Assembly: GCA_032716605.1 (NCBI GenBank) | Contig: CM064480.1 | Span: 23,833,651-23,897,650, forward strand | Direction: 5' to 3' | DNA length: 64,000 nucleotides | Source: Paralithodes platypus | Taxonomy: Eukaryota; Arthropoda; Malacostraca; Decapoda; Lithodidae | Shown here: piece by piece, positions 43,907 through 54,235 of the stretch | Layout of the letters: each line of letters begins with the position of its first letter | How positions within the stretch are numbered: position 1 is the stretch's first letter | Made by a program: the position numbers and the translations under genes | Notes under the pieces: generated by a model | Told to the model about the DNA's origin: nothing | Databases searched by the model: none | What the model saw: the letters and a program-made list of their open reading frames with translations, nothing else

Positions 43907-45200
43907 GTTGTTGTTGTTGTTGTTGTTGTTGTTGTTCCCTAAGCTGCCTGGCCGAACAGCCCCGAGTCCCTGAGGAAGGCCATGGCCACGATCGGGCTTT
44001 CCCACAGAGCTCTCATTGAGTGTAGATTGTGTTGTTGGCGTAAGTGGTTGTGTGAAATGCAGTCTTCCATGATGTGTTTAATGGTATGGGGTGCTGTGTT
44101 ACATCCCGGGCAGGCGTCGACAACGGAGTCATCCAGTCTCTTCTGATAGCTCAGGAGAGCTGGATGGTGTCCGCATCTCAGCCTGGCCAGGTGGACTCTG
44201 TCCTCGCGAGGAAGGGAGGATTCGGAAGGATGGATTTCGGGAGGTCGTGCATGCAGCTGCGTGTTGTCTGTGAGTGAGTGATGGATCGGTGAGAGATATG
44301 AGTATGGATGTGCTTCTGGAAGTTGGTTCGGGGTGGGCAGGGAGGGAGAGAGGACAATAATTGTGTGTGATACCGTGTGCTGGGTGTTGTTTTGATATTT
44401 CTTGGTGTCTGTGGGTGTGTTGCCATGTAGTTTAGTGGGTGGTCTTGGTTCATGGAGGCTGCTGCCAGGAATTGAGTGCCTCTCATGTCCAGATGGTCTT
44501 TGACTTTGAGGATTTTGGTTTCTTGATGTAGGTGATCTGTGGGTGCAGTAGCTGTGCAGCCTGTAATGATCTTCAGGGCTTTGTTTTGAATAGTCTGTAA
44601 GGTCTTATGATGTGTTTCAGCTAGGTTAGAAGCCCAGGCTGGGCTTGCGTATTCCATCACTGATCTTATGTATTGTTTATATACCGTGGTGGTAGTTTCT
44701 TTGTTGTGTCCAAATTTTGTGTGAGCAAGTGACCTGAGGGCATTAAGTCTGGGTGTCAGTTTCTTTTTTAATGTTTGTGGTGTGCTGTTTGAATGTCATA
44801 TGAGTATCATATGTTACTCCTAGGATTTTGGGTGTGTGTATGTGTTAGGGGTGTGTTGTTTATGGTGAGTTGAGGGATGTATTCGTGTTCTCCTGTCCAA
44901 CTTGTGAGCAGGGTTGCGTTGGATTTGGCTGGGGCTAGATTAAGTCTGTTTGTAGTGCACCAGCCATGTAGTGTGTTGAGATAGGGTTGAAGGAGATCTG
45001 TTGCTCTTTTTGGGTCATGGTGTGTGCATGTGAGTGTTATGTCATCTGCATAGGAGGCTAAGTTTATTAGGGGCGTATTGGGTGTAGTTATATCGTGCAT
45101 ATACAGATTGAAGAGTGCGGGCGATAGGACGGATCCTTATGGGACTCCGTACAAATGGGTGGGAAGGTTTAATCTTAGAGGACGGAATCAGCCAAGGAAG
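43907..45200 (-). pseudogene. Jockey-like non-LTR retrotransposon, truncated and frameshifted
   Basis: On the minus strand the RT palm is recognisable as GSVLSPALFNLYMHD and ASYADDITLTCTHHD (catalytic YADD), followed by WCTTNRLNLAPAKSNATLL. In other frames come KILGVTYDTHMTFKQH, VMEYASPAWASNL and LQTIQNKALKIITGC, the usual order in jockey/I-type elements. A stop replaces the residue before GSVLSP and at least one frameshift lies near 44800. The element ends in an (AAC)n tail (43907-43936 on the plus strand). The 5' end is truncated near 45200. A shorter copy of its 3' end lies at 16633. Confidence 0.85.
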
Positions 45201-45216
45201 GATTGATTGCTTGGCT

Positions 45217-45245
45217 CTTCCCGCCCACAATATTCGGGCGGGAAG
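45217..45245. repeat. GC-rich hairpin
   Basis: CTTCCCGCCC and GGGCGGGAAG form a 10-bp stem with a short AT-rich loop, between the jockey-like fragment and the Penelope-type RT. Role unknown. Confidence 0.6.
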
Positions 45246-45324
45246 GACCTAGCTGAGCGGGCGGGATCTTCTAGTCGGAATGGTCTGTGGGCGGGAAAGC
45301 CCTGCTCCCTCCCTCCCCCAACAA

Positions 45325-46413
45325 CAAAATTTCATAAAAGACCTTATAAATATCGCTTTATTGCCGGAGCAAAATTTGCTACCACTAAAACTCTATCAGA
45401 ACAAGTCGTAAATTGCTTAAAATACATTAAAAGTACTCATAAAAGATATTGTAATACCATCATGAGAAGAACTGGCATTAACTATTATTGGAGTGTTGAC
45501 AATTCATTAGAAGTTATTGATAAAATAAATACCATGCCGAAAGTTACCTCGGTACATAGCTTCGACTTTTCAACTTTGTATACCAATTTGCCTTTAGATT
45601 TAGTATATTCAGAGCTTTGCTTTATTATAGATTTGCACTTTGACAGGTTCGTTAGGAATGGTAATTATTTCATAAATGTTTATACATATTTTAATAATGC
45701 ATCACATAGCTCTACTCCCACTAGTTCTGTATATTTTGATAGAACTAAACTTAAAGATGCCCTTAAATTCCTCCTTTTCAATACTTATGTTAGATTCGGG
45801 CCGTACATTTTCAAACAAATATTAGGAATTCCTATGGGTGGAAATGCTAGCCCTTTAATTGCAGACTTATTCTTGCTTGCTTTAGAATTTAAATATATAA
45901 AAGACTTAGTTGACAGTAGCAAGAAAAATAAAATCCCAGAAAAATTAGCACTTGCTAAACTGTTAAGTAATAATAGTAGATATATTGATGATATTCTTGT
46001 TTGCAATTTGTTAAATTGTAATCAAGTTGCTAAACTTATTTACCCTAATTCTATTCCCCTCACACAATGTAACGTAAATTATAAAGTTGAAAATGTTCTT
46101 GATATAAATATAGAGATTGTTAATGAACAGTGCATACTTAAAGTATATCACAAAGTTGATGATTTTAATTTTAACGTAATAAACTTTCCTTTCCCTAGTA
46201 GTAATATCTATAGTAAAATAACTTATAATTGTTTTTAATTCCCAATTAATAAGATTTTGTAAAATCTGCACTAAAGTAGATGACTTTTGGGCTAGAGCTA
46301 GGTTACTATACAGACTCTTAGTGGACAGAGGTTTTGAGGCAAGTAAATTGTTCCATAAATTTAATCTTTTTAGGGTCAATTATTGTGACTGTATTTTAAT
46401 CAAGCATTTTTAA
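45325..46413 (+). pseudogene. Penelope-type reverse transcriptase without C-terminal endonuclease
   Basis: An open frame encodes an RT with KFHKRPYKYRFIAG, VHSFDFSTLYTNLPL, QILGIPMGGNASPLIADLF, the catalytic SRYIDDILVCN, and DDFNFNVINFPF. The frame stops at 46238, but a one-base shift in a T-run continues with NSQLIRFCKICTKVDDFWAR and LLVDRGFEASKLFHKF to a TAA at 46411-46413. This is the family's normal C-terminus, so the stop is a frameshift. The sequence resembles RT genes abundant in corals and other invertebrates. No GIY-YIG domain follows, so it may belong to the permuted (Naiad-type) Penelope group, where the nuclease is N-terminal. That placement is inferred. The 5' part is missing. 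Confidence 0.8.
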
Positions 46414-47950
46414 CTTGAAGTTTCTTGTATAACCTCTGCTTACTTTTTGTCTGTATTTATTGTTTTTTGTCTATTTATTGTTTATCTTTTTCTTTTTCTT
46501 TTTCTATTATTAATATTAATATTGATGATTTTTTAAATGTATTGTTCTTGTTAAAAGAGTACTCTTTGTTTAAATCTGTTGTTACTTCATATTTTGCAAT
46601 TATTTGTCTTTATATTATATGTATTCATTGTCGATAGTATCAATTGCTTACTTTTGCGATTTCCTTAGTTTATTTGTGCTATAAATGTAGGTTATTTGTA
46701 GGGTAGTTATTGATAGGGGTCACTTGAGGCATGCTATGCTTACAGGTACCTACCCGATAGCACTATCGTTAGTGAGTGCTGTACTGTATTTTATATATTA
46801 TTTTGTAATAGTATAGATATCTTATCAATATTTGTATTTTGTACTATTGTTAATGTCTTGTCATGTTGCAAATTTGATTTTAAATAATATTTTGACATTT
46901 AACATGTAGTTTCTTTATTCATGCAGAGTTTAGTATAATTTGCCAGAACGTCCCGGACTTCCCAAACTTGACTACTTCCTTTAACGTGACGATAGTGCGT
47001 TGTTATATGTGCGATTAGTTTGCTTGGGAAACAGATTAACTTGCTCATGTAGTAATGTACACCCTATGTGGTGGATTGTGTTCTTTTATTTAATAATTTT
47101 CATTTTAGTAAGCGTTGTTTCCACATAGCGATTTTGATAATTTGATTTGCTTTGTGTTGTCCTTGTCCCAGTTTTGGTTTGTTTGGTTTGCGAGTTTTAC
47201 ATTTTAATTTAATAAATTTCATGAACATGTAGGCTACTTTAAATGTAGTACATGCCTTATATTCCATGTACTAAAGTGTTTTACTACCTTTGATATGACA
47301 GTCAAATGTCATTTAATTTAAATGTAGTGTTCGTTTGGGCATCAGTTGACTTGGTACAGATGCATTTTTGGTTAATGCCTGCTTGTATTGCAAAATATCA
47401 ATACTAAGCGGCATTTACGATATTTATAATAGAACACACTATTATACTTTGTAGATATGATGAGTCAAATAATTACAATGAAAGTTATTTAAATGTTATC
47501 ACAAACAACCTACGAAATCAAACACATTCACTCTAACCAATCACGAGACATTACCGCGCAGGTGCCACATCCACGATTCTCGATCATCAGCTGGCATAAC
47601 ATCAGGTATAACCATAGAGTAAGAATACCTAAGAGGGGTGTCTTGGAATATCAGCCGTGTTAATAGTAGTTGGCCATTATTTACAGATTTGGCTGGAACC
47701 CTGCAATAGATGGCGGTAGCGCATAGCTCCTCCCTATCGCGGGAAAATACTTATGTCGTCTGGTTATTGACAGTTCCTGTCCCTTGCTGCAATGGTGCAC
47801 ACGTGTCTCGTGTAGTCTATATAAACTCATGTAACTTGTTTGCTATCACCATATCAGCCATAGTCATTATGAATACAATGATTTAAGAGTACACTGATAT
47901 GCAAAAGCACTCCAAAGTATTGCCTACACTGAAATGTGAACAATACTCCA
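46414..47950. other. Unrecognised AT-rich stretch
   Basis: No supported gene. It may include the 3' untranslated part of the preceding RT element. I recognise no end signal. Confidence 0.45.
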
Positions 47951-47954
47951 TTAA

Positions 47955-48165
47955 CCCCTTCTGTACCGTCGTCGTATGTTATATTTTATTCTAGCAATAG
48001 CCTATGTAGACGATTTTATACAGCTTGGAAAGGATCTGTGGTAGTTAAAAGGGTTGATTAAGATAGTTCGAAGCCTTATAATTGCTAAAGATCCTTCCTA
48101 AAGTGAATACAATCGATTAGTAGGAGCCAGAATAAAATCAAAAGACGTCGTCGGTATAAAAGGGG
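47955..48165. mobile_element. TTAA MITE family, copy 3 (inverted)
   Basis: 211 bp bounded by TTAA at 47951-47954 and 48166-48169, with CCCC...GGGG ends. Its interior (AAAGGATCTGTGGTAGTTAA, GATCCTTCC) matches the reverse complement of copy 2. Confidence 0.75.
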
Positions 48166-48308
48166 TTAATTACATAGCTTACCAAGCTGAACCAAGCCTC
48201 CGTGATGATGTAAGGAGGCTGTGGTTGACCTTGAGAATAAGGATAGGGTTTGCAATGGATCATGAAGGCTGTTGATGATTATTTGATATTGACTGTAAAT
48301 TTATTAAC

Positions 48309-48445
48309 AATGAATGTAGCCTATATGAAAAACTAATCTCAATTGAAGACAAGTATTTACATTGTAATATAAGTTACTAACTTGGAAGTACACTGTACAC
48401 AGCCACACTCAAACTTTGGTCAAACATATATAATATATATATAGG

Positions 48446-48450
<5 letters not shown>
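48309..48450. repeat. Left arm of an inverted repeat split by element B
   Basis: This arm (starting AATGAATGTAGCCTATATGA and ending ATAGGCCTAT) is the reverse complement of 60891-61031, with one base difference noted. TA repeats follow on the inner side of both arms, and element B lies between them. Confidence 0.85.
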
Positions 48451-48512
<62 letters not shown>

Positions 48513-48539
48513 TATATACAGTATACTGTATATATATAT

Positions 48540-51500
48540 TGTTATGCCCTGTTTTTCTACAGGTTTAACTTGGGTAATGTGAGTTCTGAATGACTGGGTA
48601 TAGAAGGCTGCATGCACAATACAAGGTATGAGGAATAGAGAACACAAAATAAACACACGGTAACACGACACAAGTTCACGTTTATTGAAATAAAGAAATA
48701 AAGAGCATAGAAAGATAGTTATATTCGCACAAAACAAATGATAGAAGGGAACTGCTAGCAGTAGCGGATCTGGATGGAGCCTAGTCTCCCACTTCCAACG
48801 TTCAGGTATATTCTTCTGATCACGGGTTTAATTAGCAAGTTATATTGTACTGGAAGACCTCAATATATTCGTATAATTCAATGTCACTGATTTTACCTCT
48901 TGCTGGCTGGTCGCGTGCCCCCGTAGCAACTCACAGTTAGGATTAGACACGCGTATATTATAGAACACGGAAATCTCTAGTAACCTCATGGGGGTACTGA
49001 ACTAAGTTTGATATTCTTAAGGCAGAAATATGTAGAACACAAATCAGTGGGCGAACGTTAGATATCACTAGAGTTTTAATATCTGAATAAGGTAATTACG
49101 AGAGTCAAGGTCGCCTGTTAATTAAAAAACACTGATCGCTTAGTACGTCCCAAATGGAATGGTTAAATATGAATTACACTGGGCAAGGTCTTAGCCACTT
49201 TATAGAAAGTTAATAGGTGAGTATCAAGCTAGTACTATAACACTTAGTACTAGTAACATGAATCTTGAATAGTATGGGTAGATCTGGTCCTGGTTATCTT
49301 GCTTCCGGTGATGATGGGGGCTAACGACTGGTTCCTCGGCCGTCCAGATGGTCCAAAATGTAGGAAGTTCTCAAGTCGGATCTCTTGATGATCGTTGCTG
49401 GCTACTCACTTATATACCCACGAATTTGTGTGAAGGTTATAAGGTGCACGTTAGGACTTGTACATGGACAGATGCTTCTATCAGTCTTCTCTGCCACGGA
49501 GTCTGCCGGATCTGGAATCTCTCAACTCCGGAACAACACAAGGGCAGAGCTAGAGGTAAACTGCAGGGTAGTGACCACTGGTTGGTGTCTAGCTTTCAAC
49601 TGATTTGACTGGGGGCGGGAGTTAGATTTATAGGCTCGGTTCTGGACCCTGTAGACAGTAGGGATCTCGAGTCTTATGGACTTAATTGAGCTCTCAATAG
49701 ATATGGGGACTAGGTAAGATGGTATTTACTGTTGTGGCACAGGGCGATAGGCAGCCTTTATATTTTCATATAACTGAGCCTTAGTAAGAGGTACTATTTT
49801 GGCTATACTGGACGTATTTAGGGGAGAGAGACTGAATCTACTTTGCGAGGAGGATGGGGACAGCTGTGATAGGAGCGTCTCTCTAGATTGTTCAATCTTC
49901 ATTCTATGGTATAGCTGAGGTGCTAATTTAGTGATCAGAGCATGCAAGAAAGGTAAATGGTTTATTGTGAGGTAATAGAGGTTAGTAAAGGTGTTAGTCA
50001 TTCATGGTTAGTTCATTGATAGGAAGAATTCCTGTGCTACCTGGCAATGACTCGAAAGTCAAAACAGGGGCCAGGTATACCTCCGCGGGGGTGGGGGTCT
50101 CCCTCCTCGGGTGGGCAAAAAGGGGGAGCTGGGCGCCCTCTCTCTGATATAGTCGTCCGGCGGCTGTGGCTAGGGGCTTGCCATATCACCAGTGTTTGTA
50201 ATAACCCTCTGTGTATGAGACAGATGTGAGTGTCTTTAATACCAAAACCGAAGGTGCCTTAACTAGCTGGTTTTACTCGGCTGGTTGTTAATTGTAGGGT
50301 TTGCTGGATATGGTGGAGACTGGGTTGCTAACTCTGCCACATTTATCTGGAAGTATGGCAATAGAAGTTAGTTACTGGCGGGGCGGCTAGCCTCGCACCG
50401 ACGACCATTGGGTGCAGGGTTGTGAATGTGTTGTAAGAGAATAGATGGCATGCAAGGGGCTAGTAAAGTTCTAATGTTGTTCTGGCCTACTAAGTGAAGG
50501 TAGGCTGGATAGGAGTATATATATAAAAGGTTGGAGAGCGTTAGTAACGGACAATTCAAGGATCTTCAAGAGGTATGAGAGAGAGGCTAGGTCGGACAAG
50601 AGTCGAGAAGCGCGGGTGTCTTAATGAGAGGGGGGGGAGAGTTCAAGGGCTACAGGGAAATTTTGCCCCTAAGGTCCCTGGGCGTGGGGGTGGCATTAGG
50701 CTACAATTTATATGGAAGTTTGAAAAGGCAGTAGAATACGTTAGCCAAATGCTACCGGGGAATGCAACTATGGGGTGGTATAGGAGTCTGGAAAAGATAG
50801 AGTTATGTGATCAGTCCGAGGGTTATGGATACTATTAGTTGGCCCTGGGAACTGCGTTTTCTATTAAATATAATATCAACAACAGCGACAGTTCGTAGGG
50901 GTACTTAGTTATTGTTTCGGGGTACTTATGACAGATACTGATAACCAGGTTATCTTATATAATCTCTGGTTGGGGTAAGAGGTGTAAGACACGAAGTAAA
51001 TTGGCGTAGTGTGGACTGTGGATACGAAGGGGGCAAGGGGAAGACGTATGACAATTGTGGAAAGTAAATGGAAAAAGGTGAACACAATGGCGGATAAAAT
51101 ACTTAACTTAAAGGATTGCATACATCGATGAACGATGACATTATAGTCGTCGTCCTAATAAGGTGATGAAACCTGGTTGATCTGTACTTGGCATAATACG
51201 ACACAAGGACACTGCCGCTATGTCGCATCAATGCTGGTGGCAGTTAATATTATAGACTTAGTTACTAGAGGAACAATGCAAGGGGTGACTGAGCACGGGT
51301 TACACATATCTATACTCGTCATGGAAAATGATATAAGAGGTCTAGGGACAAGCGTGGGTGTTTGAACTTCTAAGATATATAACATCTACTTCTCGGATGC
51401 AAGACCATACATAGATATAATTATGGCTGTCTGATGTGTTGGCATTGGCTCAACGTCGGGACAGGCATGGGTGTTTTTAATATGAATGTATATTCCTGTT

Positions 51501-52057
51501 CATCATCTTTGTAGCAAGGACAGTGCCGCTATGTCGTATCAATGCTGGTGGCAGTTAATATTATAGACTTAGTTACTAGAGGAACAAATGCAAGGGGCGA
51601 CTGAGCACGGGTTGCACATATCTATACTAGTCATGGAAAATGATATACGGGGTCTAGGGACAGCGTGGGTGTTTTAACTTCTAAGATATATAACATCTAC
51701 TTCTCGGATGCAAGAACATACATAGATATAATTATGGCTGTCTGATGTGTTGGCATTGGCTCAACGTCGGGACAGGCATGGGTGTTTTTAATATGAATGT
51801 ATATTCCTGTTCATCATCTTTGTAGTTAATAAGTGTAGGACATGAGGGGGTTAGTGTACGTGAGGTGTGGAAAATGGTCGGTTTAGAAAAGGTAAATGGG
51901 TGTGTCCTGGAGCTGTTTAGCCCTGCGGGCTTGGGCCTGTCTGGAATGGCGGGCTCGGTCAGCTGGTCCTTTCGTTCTGTGGACCTTTCTTCCGGGTGTT
52001 TCTGTGTGGTGTTCGCTCGTGGCTTCTGTGGTGGGCTTCTTGTTCTGGGGCATTTTA
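48540..52057 (-). repeat. Left LTR of element B (3' LTR in coding orientation)
   Basis: 3,518 bp. It contains a tandem duplication of 311 bp (51204-51514 and 51515-51825), which is also present in the right LTR and absent as such from A. The bases missing from the right LTR correspond to 48876-50404 here. Confidence 0.92.
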
Positions 52058-52524
52058 CTTCCCTCTCCTTCATTATAGGCTCGTCCTCGAGCCTCAAGGG
52101 TGAAGCTAAAAGAAGCATAGTGATGGTGGGTCATTTTCAGGGTATTTAGAAAGTTCCACCAAACACGAGAGCGACGGTCAGGTTTCTTTTGCAGGTCAAT
52201 GTATACGTGTAAGAATGTGTCCTCTGTGTTGTGGCGGGCGGCTGCCCGGGCTTGGTGTGGGTGTGGTACACGGGCCAAGTGTCCAGTGGGGGTCTTTACT
52301 TTAACCTTTCGTATGAATGGTTTGTAGCTTTCCCCCGTGGGGGTCGGAGTGAGGTGTGTGGGATTGACAGGAAGTCTGTTTAGTGTGGTGAATGGGTTAC
52401 TAACCGAAAGGGGATTCGCGCGTGACAACAGGGCTGGGGATGAAGGGGGAATGTGAGTCTGGGTTGTATTTGGTTTTCTTAGGCGGTGTTGTAGGTTGGG
52501 AATATATAGTGAGGCAATGCGCAA
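51883..52524 (-). CDS. ORF3 of element B, crossing polypurine tract into the 3' LTR
   Basis: 213 codons homologous to 4923-5561 of A throughout, with matching length despite many substitutions. Conserved blocks include KPFIRKVKVKTPTGH, ARHNTEDTFL, DLQKKPDRRS and FTLEARGRAYNEGEGSK. The last 56 codons lie in the LTR (ATG at 52053). The frame opens at a TTG at 52524 and overlaps the end of the pol-tail frame in the -1 register. Independent initiation, frameshift from pol or a spliced RNA are all possible. The protein is polar and basic, with no visible signal peptide, membrane segment or known domain. Its location recalls retroviral accessory genes that overlap the 3' LTR, but I infer no homology. 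Confidence 0.6.
   Translation of the reverse strand: MRIASLYIPNLQHRLRKPNTTQTHIPPSSPALLSRANPLSVSNPFTTLNRLPVNPTHLTPTPTGESYKPFIRKVKVKTPTGHLARVPHPHQARAAARHNTEDTFLHVYIDLQKKPDRRSRVWWNFLNTLKMTHHHYASFSFTLEARGRAYNEGEGSKMPQNKKPTTEATSEHHTETPGRKVHRTKGPADRARHSRQAQARRAKQLQDTPIYLF
52058..52094 (-). promoter_or_regulatory. Polypurine tract and stem-loop of element B
   Basis: In coding orientation the AGGCTCG...CGAGCCT hairpin is followed by AAGGAGAGGGAAG abutting the LTR start TAAAATG. This is the same layout as in A and C. Confidence 0.8.
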
Positions 52525-53231
52525 AATCGGTGTAGGTAAGGTGGGTGAAGGAGGTGTGTGGGAAGGAGGGGGTGTGTGTGTGTTTTGTGGCTTGGGTCCT
52601 TAGTGTCAGAACGGGGTGTTATTTTTGTATCGCTGTCTTTAAATCTGATGGGTCTGTTGATTATTCTACCTCTGGCGGTCCTGGTGGGAAGGTAGATGTT
52701 TGTCGTGGGACTTGAGTCGCTCGACGATGTTTTATAGTGAGGGGAAGCATGTTTTATAGGTAAATGACATGTGGGAGTTTTCTCGGGGGTGACTTTGGGG
52801 GGGGGTTTCTTAGGGGGGGGTTGGTTGGGGGTTCGGTGAGATGAGGAGGTTGGTCGGTGTGTGGGTGGGGTGGTGGGGATCGTGGAGGGGAAAGGGGCGG
52901 ATGCGGGGGGGGCTAGACGGGTGGGTAAGGAGTGTAGATTTAAGTTGGAGGGTTGGGGGTAGAAGCGTGTGTTGTTTGATGAGGTTGGTGATTTGCTGGT
53001 GATTATTCGTCTTCTTTCCCTTTGTGGGGGAGAATTCGACGAAGAAGAAGAAGAGGAGGAGGAGGGTAGTGGTCTGGCAGCCCTACGGAACTTGGTTAGT
53101 AGGGTGTGTTTTCTGGAGGTTTTAAACGATGTTTGTCGTGAGCGTAAGTTGTAGCGTGAGGTTACTGAGGTAGATTGTGTGGTGCGGTTGGGTGTGTACT
53201 TGGTTTGGGGTGGCGGTGGTGGTTTTCTCAC
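52479..53231 (-). pseudogene. C-terminal tail of element B pol
   Basis: A low-complexity Pro/Ser/Thr-rich tail containing SVTSRYNLRSRQ and LPTRTARGRIINRPIRF. Arg-rich phrases of this type often close Ty3/gypsy polyproteins. A frameshift around 53231-53260 separates it from the upstream integrase segment. A carries the first part and then stops. It has the uninterrupted TTAA that holds a MITE in A. Confidence 0.65.
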
Positions 53232-53259
53232 TGTGGTGCCTGGTGGAGGTATGTCAGGG

Positions 53260-54235
53260 CTAGACGGGAGGGTTTCTGTTGTGGTCGGGGTTGTGGGTGG
53301 AGGTTTTTTGTACTTGGATAAGTTGGGGAGGAACTTGACTATCAGAAGTGAAAGAAGGTGTCATGGTGGAAGAGGGTGTGATATTGGGGGCTTGGGGTTT
53401 GTGGAGGTTAGTTGGGGGGGTATGGTGAGAAAAGATTTGTCGGTTCGGTGCTGGAGGGCTTAGGTCCTTAGGGGTTTGTATGGGAATATTCGTAGCCTGA
53501 GTGAGGGGGTGAGAAGGGGTATTTAATTTTGGGTCGGACGTGTGGGGTGGGGTAATGTCTTGTGGCTTTAGAGGTTTAAACGCTCGGACGAATCTAGTTC
53601 GGAGCGTGCGAGTTACGCCGTGATAGTCGATGGTGACTTGAAAGGCATTTGGGACTTGTATTACGGTGTAGGGTCCGACATAGCGAGGGCCTAACTTGTT
53701 GGTGATAGGGAGGTTGGCTACCATTACGGTGTCATGGATGGCGAAAGGGTTTTTTTCATCGATGTTATCAGTTTTGGTGTCTTGACAGATCTGGGCGGTA
53801 TGGAGGGTGTTTTGCAGATGTTGCAATGGGTCAATTGTGGAGGTGGTGGAGGGAAGGTGAGCGTGGTGGTGGAATGGCAGTAACAGGGGGGTACACCGTA
53901 AACACGTTCATGAGGGGAAATACCGTCTTCCCGAGGACAGGTGTTCATACCCCACTGTATCATCTTTAGTTGTGATGGCCAGTCTGAGGTATTAAGAGCA
54001 ATCATTCTTGTACGTAACTGGTTGTTGATGGTGCGATGGCTGCGTTCGCAGATAGCATTTCCTTGAGGCCAGTACGGGGATGAGTGTTTAATCTTGATAC
54101 CGCATTGTTGGGTGAATTGTTGCCAAACGTGTCCACTATTGTCCGATAGAAGAGCAAGGGGAAGGCCGAATATAGGGAACACTTCGGTGGCAAGCAGTGT
54201 GGTCTTTAACTGGGCAGACTATTAGAAATTTTGAA
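53260..54235 (-). pseudogene. Integrase catalytic core and GPY/F region of element B (broken)
   Basis: This holds the second catalytic region (LALLSDN), the third (SPYWPQGNAICERSH) and the GPY/F-type module (KLGPRYVGPYTVIQVPNAFQ). Relative to A there are three lesions: a 20-nt deletion near 54201 that shifts the frame, a 12-nt in-frame deletion near 54139 that removes four residues right after the catalytic Asp, and a one-base loss near 53886. Integrase is therefore inactive in this copy even though RT is open. Confidence 0.88.

Noticed and set aside
47690..47720. GCAATAGATGGCG motif here and near 61290, resembling insulator-type binding sites
   Set aside because: Two short matches are too few and too degenerate to support a regulatory claim.
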